Assembly (NCBI RefSeq): GCF_019175385.1
Contig: NC_083345.1
Span: forward strand, 114,128,480-114,192,479
Direction of reading: 5' to 3'
Length of the DNA: 64,000 nucleotides
From: Lycium barbarum
Taxonomy: Eukaryota > Streptophyta > Magnoliopsida > Solanales > Solanaceae
The notes beneath the pieces are model-generated. The model saw only the letters and a program-made list of their open reading frames with translations, ran no database searches and was not told where the DNA came from. How positions within the stretch are numbered: the first letter of the stretch is position 1; the number at the start of each line of letters is the position of its first letter. Below are positions 1 to 10,604 of this stretch, one piece after another. The position numbers and the translations under genes were made by a program.

Positions 1-650
1 CACAGTGAACGAAAGAGAAAGGAGATACGACATATGCTAAGTTTGGTTTTCTATTGCCCTATATGTATATATCGCCCCCACCTCCACCCTTTTCCTTTTA
101 GATTTTGTGAGATAAAATATTTACACGATAGATTACTCAAAAGGTAATATATAATTTTATTAAGGAGCATTGATTGATAGGTTAGCATAAATGGTAGTAA
201 CATGTTATAACAAGTTCAATTATACTTTATCATATAAAATTTCTTTATATTATCAATGTATATAACTTAAATTTTTGTATTTTGAGAAAAATCTCGGTTG
301 GCTCTGTGTAAAAGTGACATTGAGTTCTTTCAGATGATGATATTGGTTATGTCATCTTTAATCAACGTCTGCTTAGTGCTTACAAAGTAATTAAGTCAGT
401 AAGTACTTAACATATGTACCATTTCACTTTGACGTAATCTCTTGTGGGCTGCTAATTTTTTGAAAGATAGTATTATGTAAAACTAACAGTGTGTGTACAA
501 AGGTTTTGAATTTACTAAACGAACTAGGTAAAGTTACTATTTTCTTATGAGTTTAAATTTACATTGATAATATAATATAAAATTATTCATACAGTTTAAT
601 TATTTATTGAGTAATTACAAGTAAATCTCTTGATAATCATTAATTGACAT
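1..650. other. AT-rich intergenic DNA
   Basis: I see no coding region, RNA gene or recognisable repeat in this stretch. It is AT-rich and has stop codons in all frames. Confidence 0.6.
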
Positions 651-1930
651 TCTGAAAGACAGGCTGGCTCTTTAAAAAGTCGCCCTCCTAATCTCATTTT
701 GATAGGAAGAGATATTGATAATTATCCCAAGGAAGGATCCGCCGAAAGTAGTTCCGTCTTTCCACGTCTTTCGGAGTTATTCCTCGGTAAGCGGACTGTG
801 GGAGCATGGGGGTTGAAAGCCACTTGGCTCCAAGGGGAGAGGTTTCGCCTCAAATCTCCGCGAATGGTTTCATTCCTCTTTTTCCCCTCTGTCAGTTCCT
901 TGTCAGTCAGTCGACTCCCCTCCTTCCTGGATCAAGTGGCCAGTGAATCACTGATCAAAGAGCAGATTTTGGAGAGATTCTTCATCGATCTAGTGGTCGA
1001 GCAAGGGATCACCCAACGAATGGACGAGCTCAAAGGGCGGAGGGAGGCAAGAACCATGCTTTCAGAGACCTAACCCAACCCGGTCCGAATCTTATCTAAC
1101 CTGAAAGAATAACTCCTACTACTGATAGGTATGCCATCGAAGAATCTGAATCTGCGAGATATGGAGAGGATATGATCGAATCGGACCGCATCTCGCTTTG
1201 CACATGGATAATCCTCCTAATAGGTAGCCAAAGATGGGCGAGGATCAATTAGTTAGCTAACGAAGTTGATGTTGAAGTAAAAAGAAGGTTAATAAATAGG
1301 ACTGAGTCAGGGAATTCACAGTCTTAACTTGCTCTACATAGTTGCTTCTCTTTTCCTTATTCTTTGTTTTAACCATCTAACTGACAAGGGGTCTACTTTG
1401 ATATCTCTAATATAACACAGTCTTTGTTCTTCCTTACTTAACGTCATTTGGAGTCCAGCACGCTACTATATATATACTAATAATTCCCAAGACAATATCG
1501 GGAGTACCCATCTTATGTGATATGTAACTAGATCGTCAAACTCTTTCCCGCTATACCCAGCAACCGATGCTTTGATCATTCAATTAACTCTTTGTTGTCA
1601 CTTGCCGTCTAGGGGCTTCAAGACTGAGTTCCTACTTTTTCTTTTTGAGAAAGAAGAGGTAGTCAATACAGACCCCATAGTGGTTTCAGTGACAACCACC
1701 AGCCACTCCAACCTAATTCATGATAAGCCCACCAACTTCTTGGCAAAATGCCTACGGTTAAAAACCACCGAGAGGATGTTTCAATTGGGCAAAGAATCAC
1801 CTGATTTTTGGAAAGAGAAAAGAGAGAACATTATTCTAGAATCCATTCGAACAATGCTGCAAAGGGAATACTGTTCTTGGAATAAGAGCTCTGGGACTTC
1901 ATGGCTTTGAGGGAGATTTAGCCTAGCCCT
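651..1930. other. Possible organelle-derived (mitochondrial-like) insertion
   Basis: Base composition rises clearly above the AT-rich flanks. The text resembles plant mitochondrial intergenic DNA, with mixed GC near balance and few homopolymers. Two open frames on the plus strand (699-1073, 124 codons; 1572-1910, 112 codons) lie here. Neither matches a protein I recognise, and I do not call them genes. The other explanation is an old unclassified repeat. A nuclear-mitochondrial insertion is inference from composition only. The right edge is close to where the duplicated DUF761 downstream block begins. Confidence 0.35.
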
Positions 1931-2036
1931 AAGCCTTTTCGGTAAGTGATTAAATGAATAGTACTTGAGAAAAAGAAGAAGCTACGCAATACTCATATTC
2001 AGTACTTCCAATAACAACAGTAATCATCGATCATCA

Positions 2037-2235
2037 CAATAACAAAGAATATTTTTAATTAAATACCAGTTTGTTCTATAAACTTAATACCTATATATAT
2101 TGAATTTATTTCTAACTTAATACCTATATATAACAATAACAAAGAATATTTTTAATCAAATACCAGTTTGTTCTATAAACTTAATACCTATATATATTGA
2201 ATTTATTTCTAACTTAATACCTATATATATTTAAT
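2037..2235. repeat. Tandem repeat, period about 97 bp
   Basis: A block beginning AACAAAGAATATTTTTAAT occurs at 2041 and again at 2138 with near identity. A partial third unit (ACTTAATACCTATATATA) follows. It lies just downstream of the DUF761 gene's 3' end. The duplicate locus at 31.9 kb lacks this expansion, so it arose after the duplication. Confidence 0.75.
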
Positions 2236-2355
2236 TTATTTCTATCGTATTCTTTTGGCTGCACTGATCAATACACGAAGTGAAACAAAATAAATAAATC
2301 ATATCCTCCAAAAGCTCTCAATAGTGATTACTTTCTCACCAAGAATCTTCATAGA

Positions 2356-2748
2356 TCACTTGCAGTAACGAAGTTCCAAAGAAATTTGTCTTTCCAATCT
2401 GAGTTGCCTTCTAAAATTAGCAATAAACGCCTCTGCTCTCTTATCAACGTCATTTTCATCATCGCCATCATTACTGACATTATTGCGACCAACAGTACTT
2501 CTGATTCTTTGAATACAACGCGTAGAAGGATCCTCTTGTTGTTCAAATTGATCATCAATGTCGCGAATTACATCGTTTAATGAGGAGCTCCTAGACTTCT
2601 TGAATAACTTTATAGGATGCTTCCTTCGAAAGCTTAGAATTCTTGAAGTTAATTTCCATTTGTGCATTTTAAAGCTAAGTAGAAAAGTTATCTTCTTGGT
2701 TGTTTTGCTAATGAGGGACTTTAATAGTGAGCAATTTTGTGTTTTCAT
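2356..2748 (-). CDS. DUF761-domain small basic protein (intact copy A)
   Basis: This is a single-exon frame of 130 codons. The protein is basic in its N-terminal half, with Lys/Arg-rich stretches around residues 10-60. It has an acidic linker, DGDDENDVDKR, near residues 94-104. It ends in the C-terminal motif RAEAFIANFRRQLRLERQ (about residues 104-121), which matches the DUF761 (cotton-fibre-protein) signature of plant-specific proteins of unknown biochemical function. I chose the ATG at 2748 because homology to the second copy starts there and a TATA-like sequence lies about 80 bp upstream. The gene is part of a three-fold local duplication: an empty promoter copy at 5.7 kb and a nonsense-broken copy at 32.0-32.4 kb. 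No signal peptide or membrane segment is evident. The overlapping frame at 2349-2558 is a shadow. Expression is not known from sequence. Confidence 0.8.
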   Translation of the reverse strand: MKTQNCSLLKSLISKTTKKITFLLSFKMHKWKLTSRILSFRRKHPIKLFKKSRSSSLNDVIRDIDDQFEQQEDPSTRCIQRIRSTVGRNNVSNDGDDENDVDKRAEAFIANFRRQLRLERQISLELRYCK

Positions 2749-2823
2749 GGCTAAGTTTGTTGCTAAAGAACAGTTGTATATCTCTTGTATGTTAGTGTGT
2801 TGGAAGGAAAGGCAGCTAAGGGG

Positions 2824-2838
2824 TCTCTTATATATATA
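2824..2838 (-). promoter_or_regulatory. TATA box of DUF761 copy A
   Basis: On the minus strand the sequence reads TATATATAAGAG about 80-90 bp upstream of the ATG at 2748. The same TATA block, in the same relation to the start codon, is kept in the two other copies (about 5862-5876 and 32511-32524), which supports its role. Confidence 0.6.
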
Positions 2839-2899
2839 GCGGAAAGATTAAGAGAGCTGAAAATTGTGAGAGAAGTTACACGGTTTAGACACAAGAGAC

Positions 2900-2942
2900 C
2901 AAAAAAAAAAAGGGGGGGGGGGGGGGGGGGGGGGAGGGGGGT
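2900..2942. repeat. Homopurine tract: poly-A then a long poly-G run
   Basis: A run of A is followed directly by about 30 G broken by one A. It lies about 150 bp upstream of the DUF761 start codon. The duplicate block at 30340-30360 keeps the A run but has no G run, so the G tract is a copy-specific expansion or an assembly artefact. Confidence 0.8.
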
Positions 2943-3149
2943 TATTCACACTTGAAACTTTATTATCTTTGCTACTTGTCACTTAAACTTTTTGGTTTTC
3001 TTTTGTCAAATGAATCAAATTAATGCTTACTATTGTACCGGTATAATCACCTTATTCAAAAGCTTAAATTGTTAGATCAGGTAGTACCATTTTATTTACT
3101 TAACTATATCTTCAACATGTTCGCAATTTGCACGATTGTCCTTATTCGG

Positions 3150-3490
3150 AGGAGGTCTTTAATTTCCCCCCCTCAAATTGCGGGTCTTTAATTTTTTGCT
3201 TTTCGCCTAAAATACTCCGAAATTCTGGGTTCGAACCCAACTTAGTCAAAAAAAAAAAAACGCAAGGCATAGTTTCGTTTCAAAACTTAGGCCTATTTGG
3301 GTGTAGATTCCATCAGGGAAAAAAATTTACCTTAAGGCAGAAATTTTAGGCAAATTCTGCCTTATAAGGTAGACTTTTTGTGAAGCCTTGCATTTTTTTC
3401 TTTGATTGAGTGGGGTTTCGATCCAAAATCTTGAGGTATTTTCGATCATTTTTTAAGCGAAAGGCAAAAATTAAAGATCATCATCTTTAA
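3150..3490. mobile_element. MITE-like inverted-repeat element, degraded
   Basis: The left side reads GGTCTTTAATTTTTTGC and the right side is its inverse, GCAAAAATTAAAGATCAT. Internal words (GGTTCGAACCC, AGGCATA, CCTTAAGG) recur in a better preserved relative at 48321-48725. No ORF belongs to it. Target duplication was not identified. Confidence 0.5.
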
Positions 3491-3756
3491 AAAAAAAATC
3501 CGTGCAAAAGAATAAAAATGCCTCTAACTATTAAAAAAAAATTAAAAATATTCTTCATACAACTTTAATGCATAGGGTAAAAGCTCCATTAAGGCCCACA
3601 AATTCTTTCCCAGCATTTTAGGCCTTGCGTTTCCTTCCCAACATTATATCCATTGAAGTTCACGAATACTTTTCCAGCATTGGCGAAAAGTAAGACCCAA
3701 GTATATAGTTTCTTAAGCCTGTTTGGATAGGCTTATTCTTATAAGCTGCTTTCTTA

Positions 3757-3988
3757 GAGCCTGTTTGGATAGGCTTATTCTTATAAGCTAAGTTAAAAAA
3801 AAATAAGTTGGGGTAGTCTAACTTATTTTTTTTGGATTATAAGTTGTTTTAGATAAGCTAAGTCAAATGGACCCAATTATTTTTTTGAGCTTATTTTAAG
3901 CACAAAATAACTTTAAGCTGGCCAGCCAAACACTCAAAAAAGTTGAAAATAGCTTATAAGCAACTTATAAGCCAATCCAAACGGGCTC
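3757..3988. mobile_element. Tourist-like MITE, 232 bp
   Basis: The termini are inverted: GAGCCTGTTTGGATAGGCTT on the left and, reversed, GAGCCCGTTTGGATTGGCTT on the right. Both sides are flanked by TTA (3754-3756 and 3989-3991). A 3-bp TTA duplication fits the PIF/Harbinger (Tourist) class. A duplicated copy of the left terminus precedes it at about 3717-3750. A related truncated copy lies at 50708-50925. Confidence 0.75.
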
Positions 3989-4529
3989 TTATTTTTACAT
4001 TGTAGGTCTTTTATAAAAAATATTTATGTTAATATCATAAACTTTGGATTATTCTCATAGTAGCAGATTTTATAATTAATGTAGCATATGTAAACGAAAT
4101 ACTATCACTTCTATTCGTATATTTCCAAAAAAATTAGGGATTACATTTAGATTCTTATTGTTTTGTTCCTCTTTCTCTCTCATTCATAATCATATCAGTC
4201 TCTTTCCCATTCATGAGTTTAGGTGATTTTCAAAGATAATATATGGTTGAAGGAGCACTAATTCGGAAGGAAAAAAATTTGAAATAAAGTAGAACGCTGC
4301 AAAGTGAATGAAAAAAAAAAAAGCGCAAGAAATTTTAAGAAGAGCTCGATGGAACAAGGGAAAAGTGTAGAAAGCAATGTTAAACAGGGGTATGACAAGG
4401 GAGTTAAAATTTTACGCAGTAAGGTTAGTCTTGCCTTTCACCGCCCTGCCCCGTTCAATTATCATCCTATAATCTTCACGTGTTGCTTCTTCATATTTTA
4501 AACCTCTCTTGGTGAAAATTTTGTCTCTG

Positions 4530-4725
4530 TCACTGAGTGGGTGATGATATATAGTTGAAGTTGATCATGGTGGAGATTATGTAAAGCTAACAGCACATGT
4601 AGCAGTAAGAATGGTTAATTTTGAAGTTACAAAACGTGGGTTCCAAGGACAAACTTTAACCAAGTTTTGGCTGGGGTTTCAAACGTATGGTCCATTGTGA
4701 CTCAACAATATAATATAGGAACAAC
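4530..4725. repeat. Distal block of the duplicated DUF761 locus
   Basis: This stretch shares long words with 31385-31577: GGTGGAGATTATGTAA, CGTGGGTTCCAAGGACAAAC and GGTCCATTGTGACTCAA, in the same order. It marks the far upstream end of the duplicated unit that also contains the DUF761 gene. Confidence 0.7.
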
Positions 4726-4899
4726 AACGTATATATACATCTTAAGGAGAAATATTTACGAAACGTGACGATAGTTTTATATTTACAAAACATAACATTA
4801 CAAACCCTATACAAAACATACTTTTAAAAAAAAAAAAAAATTTAAATATATATATTTTTTTTTAAAAAAATTAAACTTATTTTTTAATTTTATAAATAT

Positions 4900-5560
4900 T
4901 TTTTCGCTCAAAAAATTATGTGTGAAAGTTTTATGAAATGTGTATATCTCACTCAAGGCTTAAAAAGTTCGCTCAAAATTTAGTATGAAAACGGTATGAA
5001 AAATGTATGAAATGTGTATTCTCGTTCAAGGCTTAAAAAATCCGCTCAAAATTGTGTGTATGAAATTTGTATCTCGCTCAAGTCTTAAAATTTCGCTCAC
5101 ATTTTCGTGTATAAAGTTCATGTTAGATTTCTGTAAAATTAATACAAGTACAACAACATTGTATACAACTTTGATACAACATTCAAGACTTAAAATAATC
5201 GTTCAATTTTTTGTGTATGAAATGTGTATATCTTGCACAAGGCTTAAAAAGTTCGCTCAAATTTTATGTATGAAGAACGTATGAAATGTGTATATCTCGA
5301 TCAAGGCTTAAACATTACGCTCATAATTTTATGCATGAAAATGGTATGAAATGTGTATATCTCGTTCAAGACTTAGAATTTCATTCACACTTTTTGTATA
5401 TAAAGTTCATATTAGGTTTTTGAAAAATTAATACAACTACAACAACATTGTAACAACTTTCATATAATATTCAAGACTTAAAGTTTTCGCTCACAATTTT
5501 GTGTATGAAAATTATATTAAAATTTTCGCTCACACATACACATTTCATTCATTTTTCATA
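4900..5560. repeat. Diverged tandem repeat array, TGTGTATATCTCGCTCAAGGC units
   Basis: The words GTGTATATCTCGNTCAAG, GCTTAAAA and TCGCTCAAAATTT alternate at least eight times. A larger unit containing TTAATACAANTACAACAACATTG appears twice, at about 5135 and 5430. The array is bounded by AT-rich, roughly mirror-like ends (4820-4910 and 5600-5700). The 93-codon frame at 5003-5284 is a by-product of the repeats and not a gene. Confidence 0.65.
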
Positions 5561-5719
5561 CAGCTTTCATACACAAAAATTTGAGGTAATTTTTTAAGCC
5601 TTTGAGCAAAAGAAAAAAAAAATTTAAAAAAATATTTTTTAAAAAAATATATAATTTTTTTAAAATTAAAATATTTTTAAAAAAAATTATTTTTTGTAAA
5701 AAAAATAAAATTAAGAGTA

Positions 5720-5888
5720 GTGTTTTCATGGCTAAGTTTGATGCTAAAGAAGCGTTGTTTTGATGCTAAAGAAGAGTTTTTTTTATCTCTTGTATGTTAG
5801 TGTGTTGGAAGGAAAGGAAGCTAAGGGGTAGTGTGTTGGAAGGAAAGGAAGCTAAGGGGTCTCTTATATATAGAGAGAGAGAGGGGAA
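5720..5888 (-). repeat. Truncated middle copy of the DUF761 promoter (no CDS)
   Basis: Homology to copy A begins at GTGTTTTCATGGCTAAGTTT, which covers the start codon in reverse. It continues upstream through TTGGAAGGAAAGGAAGCTAAGG (itself duplicated in tandem here) to the TATA block CTCTTATATATAG. The coding part is absent: left of 5720 is unrelated AT-rich sequence. The block is then split by the large element 5891-30295 and resumes at 30296. Confidence 0.75.
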
Positions 5889-6019
5889 GGAACTACAACA
5901 TTAGTCATCTATAGCAACGAATTCTCAGCTATGAATTTGAAAATCGTGGTTAATACTTAGCAATAGCTACAAAAAAAAAAAAAAAATCCATGGCTATTTA
6001 CAATTTCGTAAAATTTCTT

Positions 6020-6790
6020 AGCTACAAAACTCACATGGCAAAGCTAAGGCCTCATTTTTGCTACAGTTGCCAACTATCGTGGCAATAATTGCCCAAGTAG
6101 CTACGAATTTATTGCTACAATAAAATGTCGTAGCTAAATCACATGTTTTTGCCACGCGTTTGAAGTTATCGTAGCAATAGTAATCTTATAGCCACAAAAA
6201 ATTACTTGAAACAAAATATTATATCTAAATAGATATTTTTGCTTCAAGTTATAAAAATTTGTGGCAATAATTACCCAAATAGCTACAAATTTATTGCTAC
6301 AATAAAATATCGTAGCTAAATCGTATGTTTTTGCCACACATTTGAAGTTACTGTAGCCATAATAATCTTATAGCCACAAAAAATACTTGGAAAAAAAAAT
6401 ATAGCTAAATAGATATATTTTTGCTTCAAGCTATAAAAATACATGGAAATATCCATCCTAATAGCTACAATCTTATTGCTACAATAAAATTTCATAACAA
6501 ACAATATGTTTTTGCCACGTTTTTGAAGTTACTGCGGCAACATTGATCTTTTTAGCGACAAAAATCTGTTTGAAATAACATAATCCAGTTAAACTGATAT
6601 TCTTGCTTAAAGTTGTAAAAATCAGTTGCAATAATTAGCTTGCCAACTACAAACTTGTTGATAAAATTTTATAGCTAAATATAAGTTTTTGTTACGCAGT
6701 TCAAGTTATTATAGCTAAATAGTTTTTGTTATAAAAAAAGTAGCAACAGTTGGATAACAACTACAATTATTTTTTATGGCAAAATGATAT
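6020..6790. repeat. Left subterminal repeats of the CACTA-like element, period about 183 bp
   Basis: The unit containing TTATTGCTACAATAAAAT, then GTAGCTAAATC, then TGTTTTTGCCAC and TTTGAAGTTA starts near 6098, 6281 and 6463. A decayed fourth unit follows, giving a period of about 182-183 bp. Frames of 62-67 codons on the minus strand are repeat-derived. Confidence 0.75.
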
Positions 6791-6799
6791 ATGCGCAAA

Positions 6800-7450
6800 A
6801 TCAAAAAGATAATAAATTTTCATGGTTGAGTTATAACTTTTCTTTATGTACTTGAAGATACTATCATATCATATTATATTATATTATTTTAATCATAACA
6901 AATTAATTACATAAATATTTTTCTTTGGTTAAAAAAATCATGACTGCATTTTATCAACAAAGAAAATTAGAGAAATTATTTAGAGTTTTCTTATATCTAA
7001 ATGCGAATTTTCATAAAGTACTCATATTATGAAAACTTTAATAATAATTGTAGAGAGATTTATGTATGTGTGGTCCTTAGTTATTTTAAATAAGTTCTTA
7101 GAGTAATTTAATATATTTAAACACTTATATTTAAATAAACACTCATATATATACAAAAGAATTTTGTGGTAATTTTAGTGCATTTAGTTTTGACAAATGA
7201 TCATAAGCTCAGAATGCTTAGAGGAACATGCTAACACTACAAAAAGAAAAATAAATATATTTACCGATATATGACATTTTGTAACTAATTATCTAGATAA
7301 AATTTTAATTTTGTCACTAATGAAAATAAAAATATATATAATTAATATAGTTATGAATTTTTGACAAAAAATGAAATTTGTTGCCAATGTTTGCACTAAC
7401 ATTTAACATGAAATCTCCTTTCTAACAATTTAATAATAATAATAATAATA

Positions 7451-7483
<33 letters not shown>

Positions 7484-8950
7484 TTTAAAAAAACTATGTT
7501 TTTTCTAATTATGTAGAATATAAGAATATAGTTTGCTTATATCTAGTGGCCTTAATAATTAAGAATTTAATACGGTTAATATTTAAGTCCATAACCAAAA
7601 AAAAAAAAAACTATGTTGTAATTTTTGTTAAGTTACCTATGAGTTAAAATCACAATGATTTATATCTAGTTAATGTGTAAATAACTAATTATATAAAATA
7701 TAAATACCTATAAGCTCGTGTTTGGTTACATTATCTGATTAGTTATATTTATATAATATAGACAAATAAAAAAAGTTACCATGGCTTGATCCTTTTCAAA
7801 TTTAATATTTATTCATTATCATAAAACTCATTGCCCATCTATTAGATCGTAACTATTACATCATAATTTATGTCAAATAGAGTATTACTTGTAATATTAT
7901 ACATAATTTAAGTAACTATTTAACTTTATTTTTTTTTTATTAAATTTGAATATCTTATTATATCACATTTAACAATTATGTGCTTGTATCTAATTATATT
8001 CAATTTAAATAAGCAAAACAAGTTATTGATGTTATCGTATATTCTAATTTTAGTAAATTGATACAAGAACAACGACAACAACACTCCTATAGTATGATTT
8101 GGTTTCGGATACATTCATTGTATTTTAAATCAAACAGTTATACCTCTTATATTATATAAATACTATACTTATGCTCCTTATGAGGTATATCCAAAACTAA
8201 ACATTTGAATATAATTATTAAAAATTAAATTAAATTTACAATAAGAAGTACTTATGTATTTATTTTAAAGAAATTTAATAGAGAAGATAAGCCTTTTTTT
8301 TAATATATCTTCAAGCATTGGATTAAAATAGAGAATACACATATATATTTTGGAACATGTATCTTTCGAAACTTATAAATAAGAAAAGAACACTGATTAC
8401 TTAATAAGATATTCGACTAATAGTGATAACGTTCCTACACTTTAAACATTTAAATTCTTTTCATTTATTTTAATTTATATATTTTATTATATAGGAATTT
8501 CTCATTTTATTTTAGTTTAATAGTTAATCTTCCACTTTAAAATATCTTAAAATTACATTGAAAAAAACTTTTGATTTATAATTCTATTATTCTTTGTATA
8601 ATTATATTTTATTATACTTAGTTTGGGATAACCTCATAAGGGTGTAAGCGTAGAATTTCCGTGATATAGAGAGTCAAAAATGTTTTATTTAAAAATACAG
8701 GGAGTATATTATATTATATTAGTGTAATTAACACTTCTTCTTTTTTATAGCCAATTTTTTTAAACTATAATTGTTACTACATTTCATTTCGTTTATGGTA
8801 TTTGTGTACAAAAAGTTAAAAAAATATAACAAGCCCTTAAACGAGAACATGATACGTCCAATATCCCAAAACCTAAGCCCTTAATCCTTTTCATCCCCAG
8901 CCGCTGCCACACCCCTCACCCGCTGGCTGCTTCCCCTTTTCTTCGTCTAT
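6800..8950. other. AT-rich non-coding interior of the CACTA-like element
   Basis: No ORF, RNA gene or terminal structure was recognised. It contains a triplet microsatellite, listed separately. Confidence 0.5.
7431..7484. repeat. (AAT)n/(ATT)n inverted microsatellite
   Basis: About seven AAT triplets run directly into about ten ATT triplets, giving a long perfect self-complementary hairpin. Confidence 0.9.
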
Positions 8951-8959
8951 CAATATCAA

Positions 8960-9115
8960 AATTATAGTTGTTCACAAGTAATTTTTTCTAATTTTCTTTC
9001 CACTCCACTTGTTGTTCACAAGTATTTTCTTTCCTCTCCACTTGTTGTTCACCAGTATTTTCTTTAATTTTCTTTCCTCTCCACTTGTTGTTCACAAATA
9101 TTTTTACTTTCTTCT
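8960..9115. repeat. Short tandem repeats TTGTTCACAAGTATTTTCTTT
   Basis: Four units share CTCCACTTGTTGTTCAC followed by a T-rich spacer, with a period of roughly 30-45 bp. They abut the left target duplication of the copia element. Confidence 0.75.
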
Positions 9116-9124
9116 TTTTGCTAT

Positions 9125-10024
9125 TGTTGTTTAAAAATAATCTGTATAAGTCTAAATAAAGTTTCTGAATCTATAAAACACTTAGTAAAAGCAGATTACA
9201 CAATCTGTAAAAACTAAAAAACCAGTAAATTACAGAAAATGGACAAATGAACAGAAACAGTGTTAGAAAAAAAAAATATATTCAGAACATAATCGAGCCT
9301 ACTTAGTTCAAAGTGTGTCCTTAAGGAAATTATTCCCCTCACAGTACTCGAGGTTGATGGAATATCCCTTCTCAGGATAGAACGATTATCTTACCAAAAT
9401 AGTAGTACTCCAAATTATGGTAGCGGCGAACCACTCAATGACAGTATATCACACAGAAAAGAAAACTTGTAAGAAGAGTAGAAGAATAGAGGATTTCAGA
9501 AAAATTCGTAAGTAATAATCTGAATATTAACTGGAATTTATAGCCATTAACGCACTGGTTGGGAAAAGGTTTGCACCTTTTCAGAAAGGTGGGAAATTTA
9601 AATTAATCCGGGGAGAAACGGGTCGCGGGTCAGACACGCGGATCCGGGTCACTAACGGGTCAGAATCTGGAAATAATTAATTAATTAATAAATAATTAAA
9701 TTAAAATTTAAAAGAATTTTGGTCCAAAAAGATTATCAATCAATCAGATCATTTGACCAAATCCAAATCCAAATCCAAAGCCGAAGCCGAGCGAGCGACG
9801 ACGACGGCGCGTGGGGTCCTTTCCCCCTCAACCCTTTTAGCAACTAAAGAAGGTGTAATGTAATATGTACACCTCTCTTTTTCTCTCTTTTTCCTATGTG
9901 GGACAGATGCTTTAACCAAAGCACAAGGAACCTTTTACATTTCTCAAAGCAAAAAGGGACCTTTTATATTCCCTTCACTTTTCATCCCATCATTTCCCAT
10001 TCACCAATATCAAAAAACCCAACA
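9125..10024 (-). repeat. 3' LTR of the copia element (900 bp)
   Basis: It matches 14812-15695. It carries an extra AT-rich stretch (about 9680-9745, TTAATTAATAAATAATT) that the other LTR lacks. It lacks a segment of roughly 45 bp present at about 15270-15320 in the other. Confidence 0.92.
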
Positions 10025-10604
10025 ATCCCCCACATGAATGGGGAATGGCCATAATATAAAAGAATGCGCGGACAAGTGTGATATACAAGTGAAGATTGAC
10101 TGCATCTGGATAAGTAGGTTTCCCTTTGAACTTTCCGTAGTGAACTTACATCGGATATACTCGATCAATCGGTAGATTTGATATCTTTGAACCGTCGAAC
10201 TTTGTTGTATACCTAGACAACATAAATCACACAATCAACCTTCAACCATTTATGGTTCTCACGGTTGTGTTCGTTTCAGCCATGAACACCGCCTGGTTTC
10301 ATGAGTGCATAGAGAATGGGCCTTCACTATCATTCCCTTTTAAAGCGGCTTACACTTAACACTCACATAGGTGATTTCTAAACATGTGGTCTTATAGCCA
10401 TATTATCTGGTCATACACTGCCAGATTTAGATAATCATTAAAAATCTTAATGCTTTATTAACTCATTAACAAGCCATAAAGTTTTATCCTTATATATGAA
10501 CATTGTCTTCATCCGAGAATGGGTTGAGTTGTTTGACAATGTTGAACCGTCAGTCATAACTTTGTTTGATCTCTTTGAACCTAGTTCTTGGGATCTCCAG
10601 TCTG

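Noticed and set aside
4900..5560. Spaced repeats that superficially resemble a CRISPR array
   Set aside because: Unit length and spacing vary, the repeats are diverged, no cas genes exist, and the DNA is plant nuclear.
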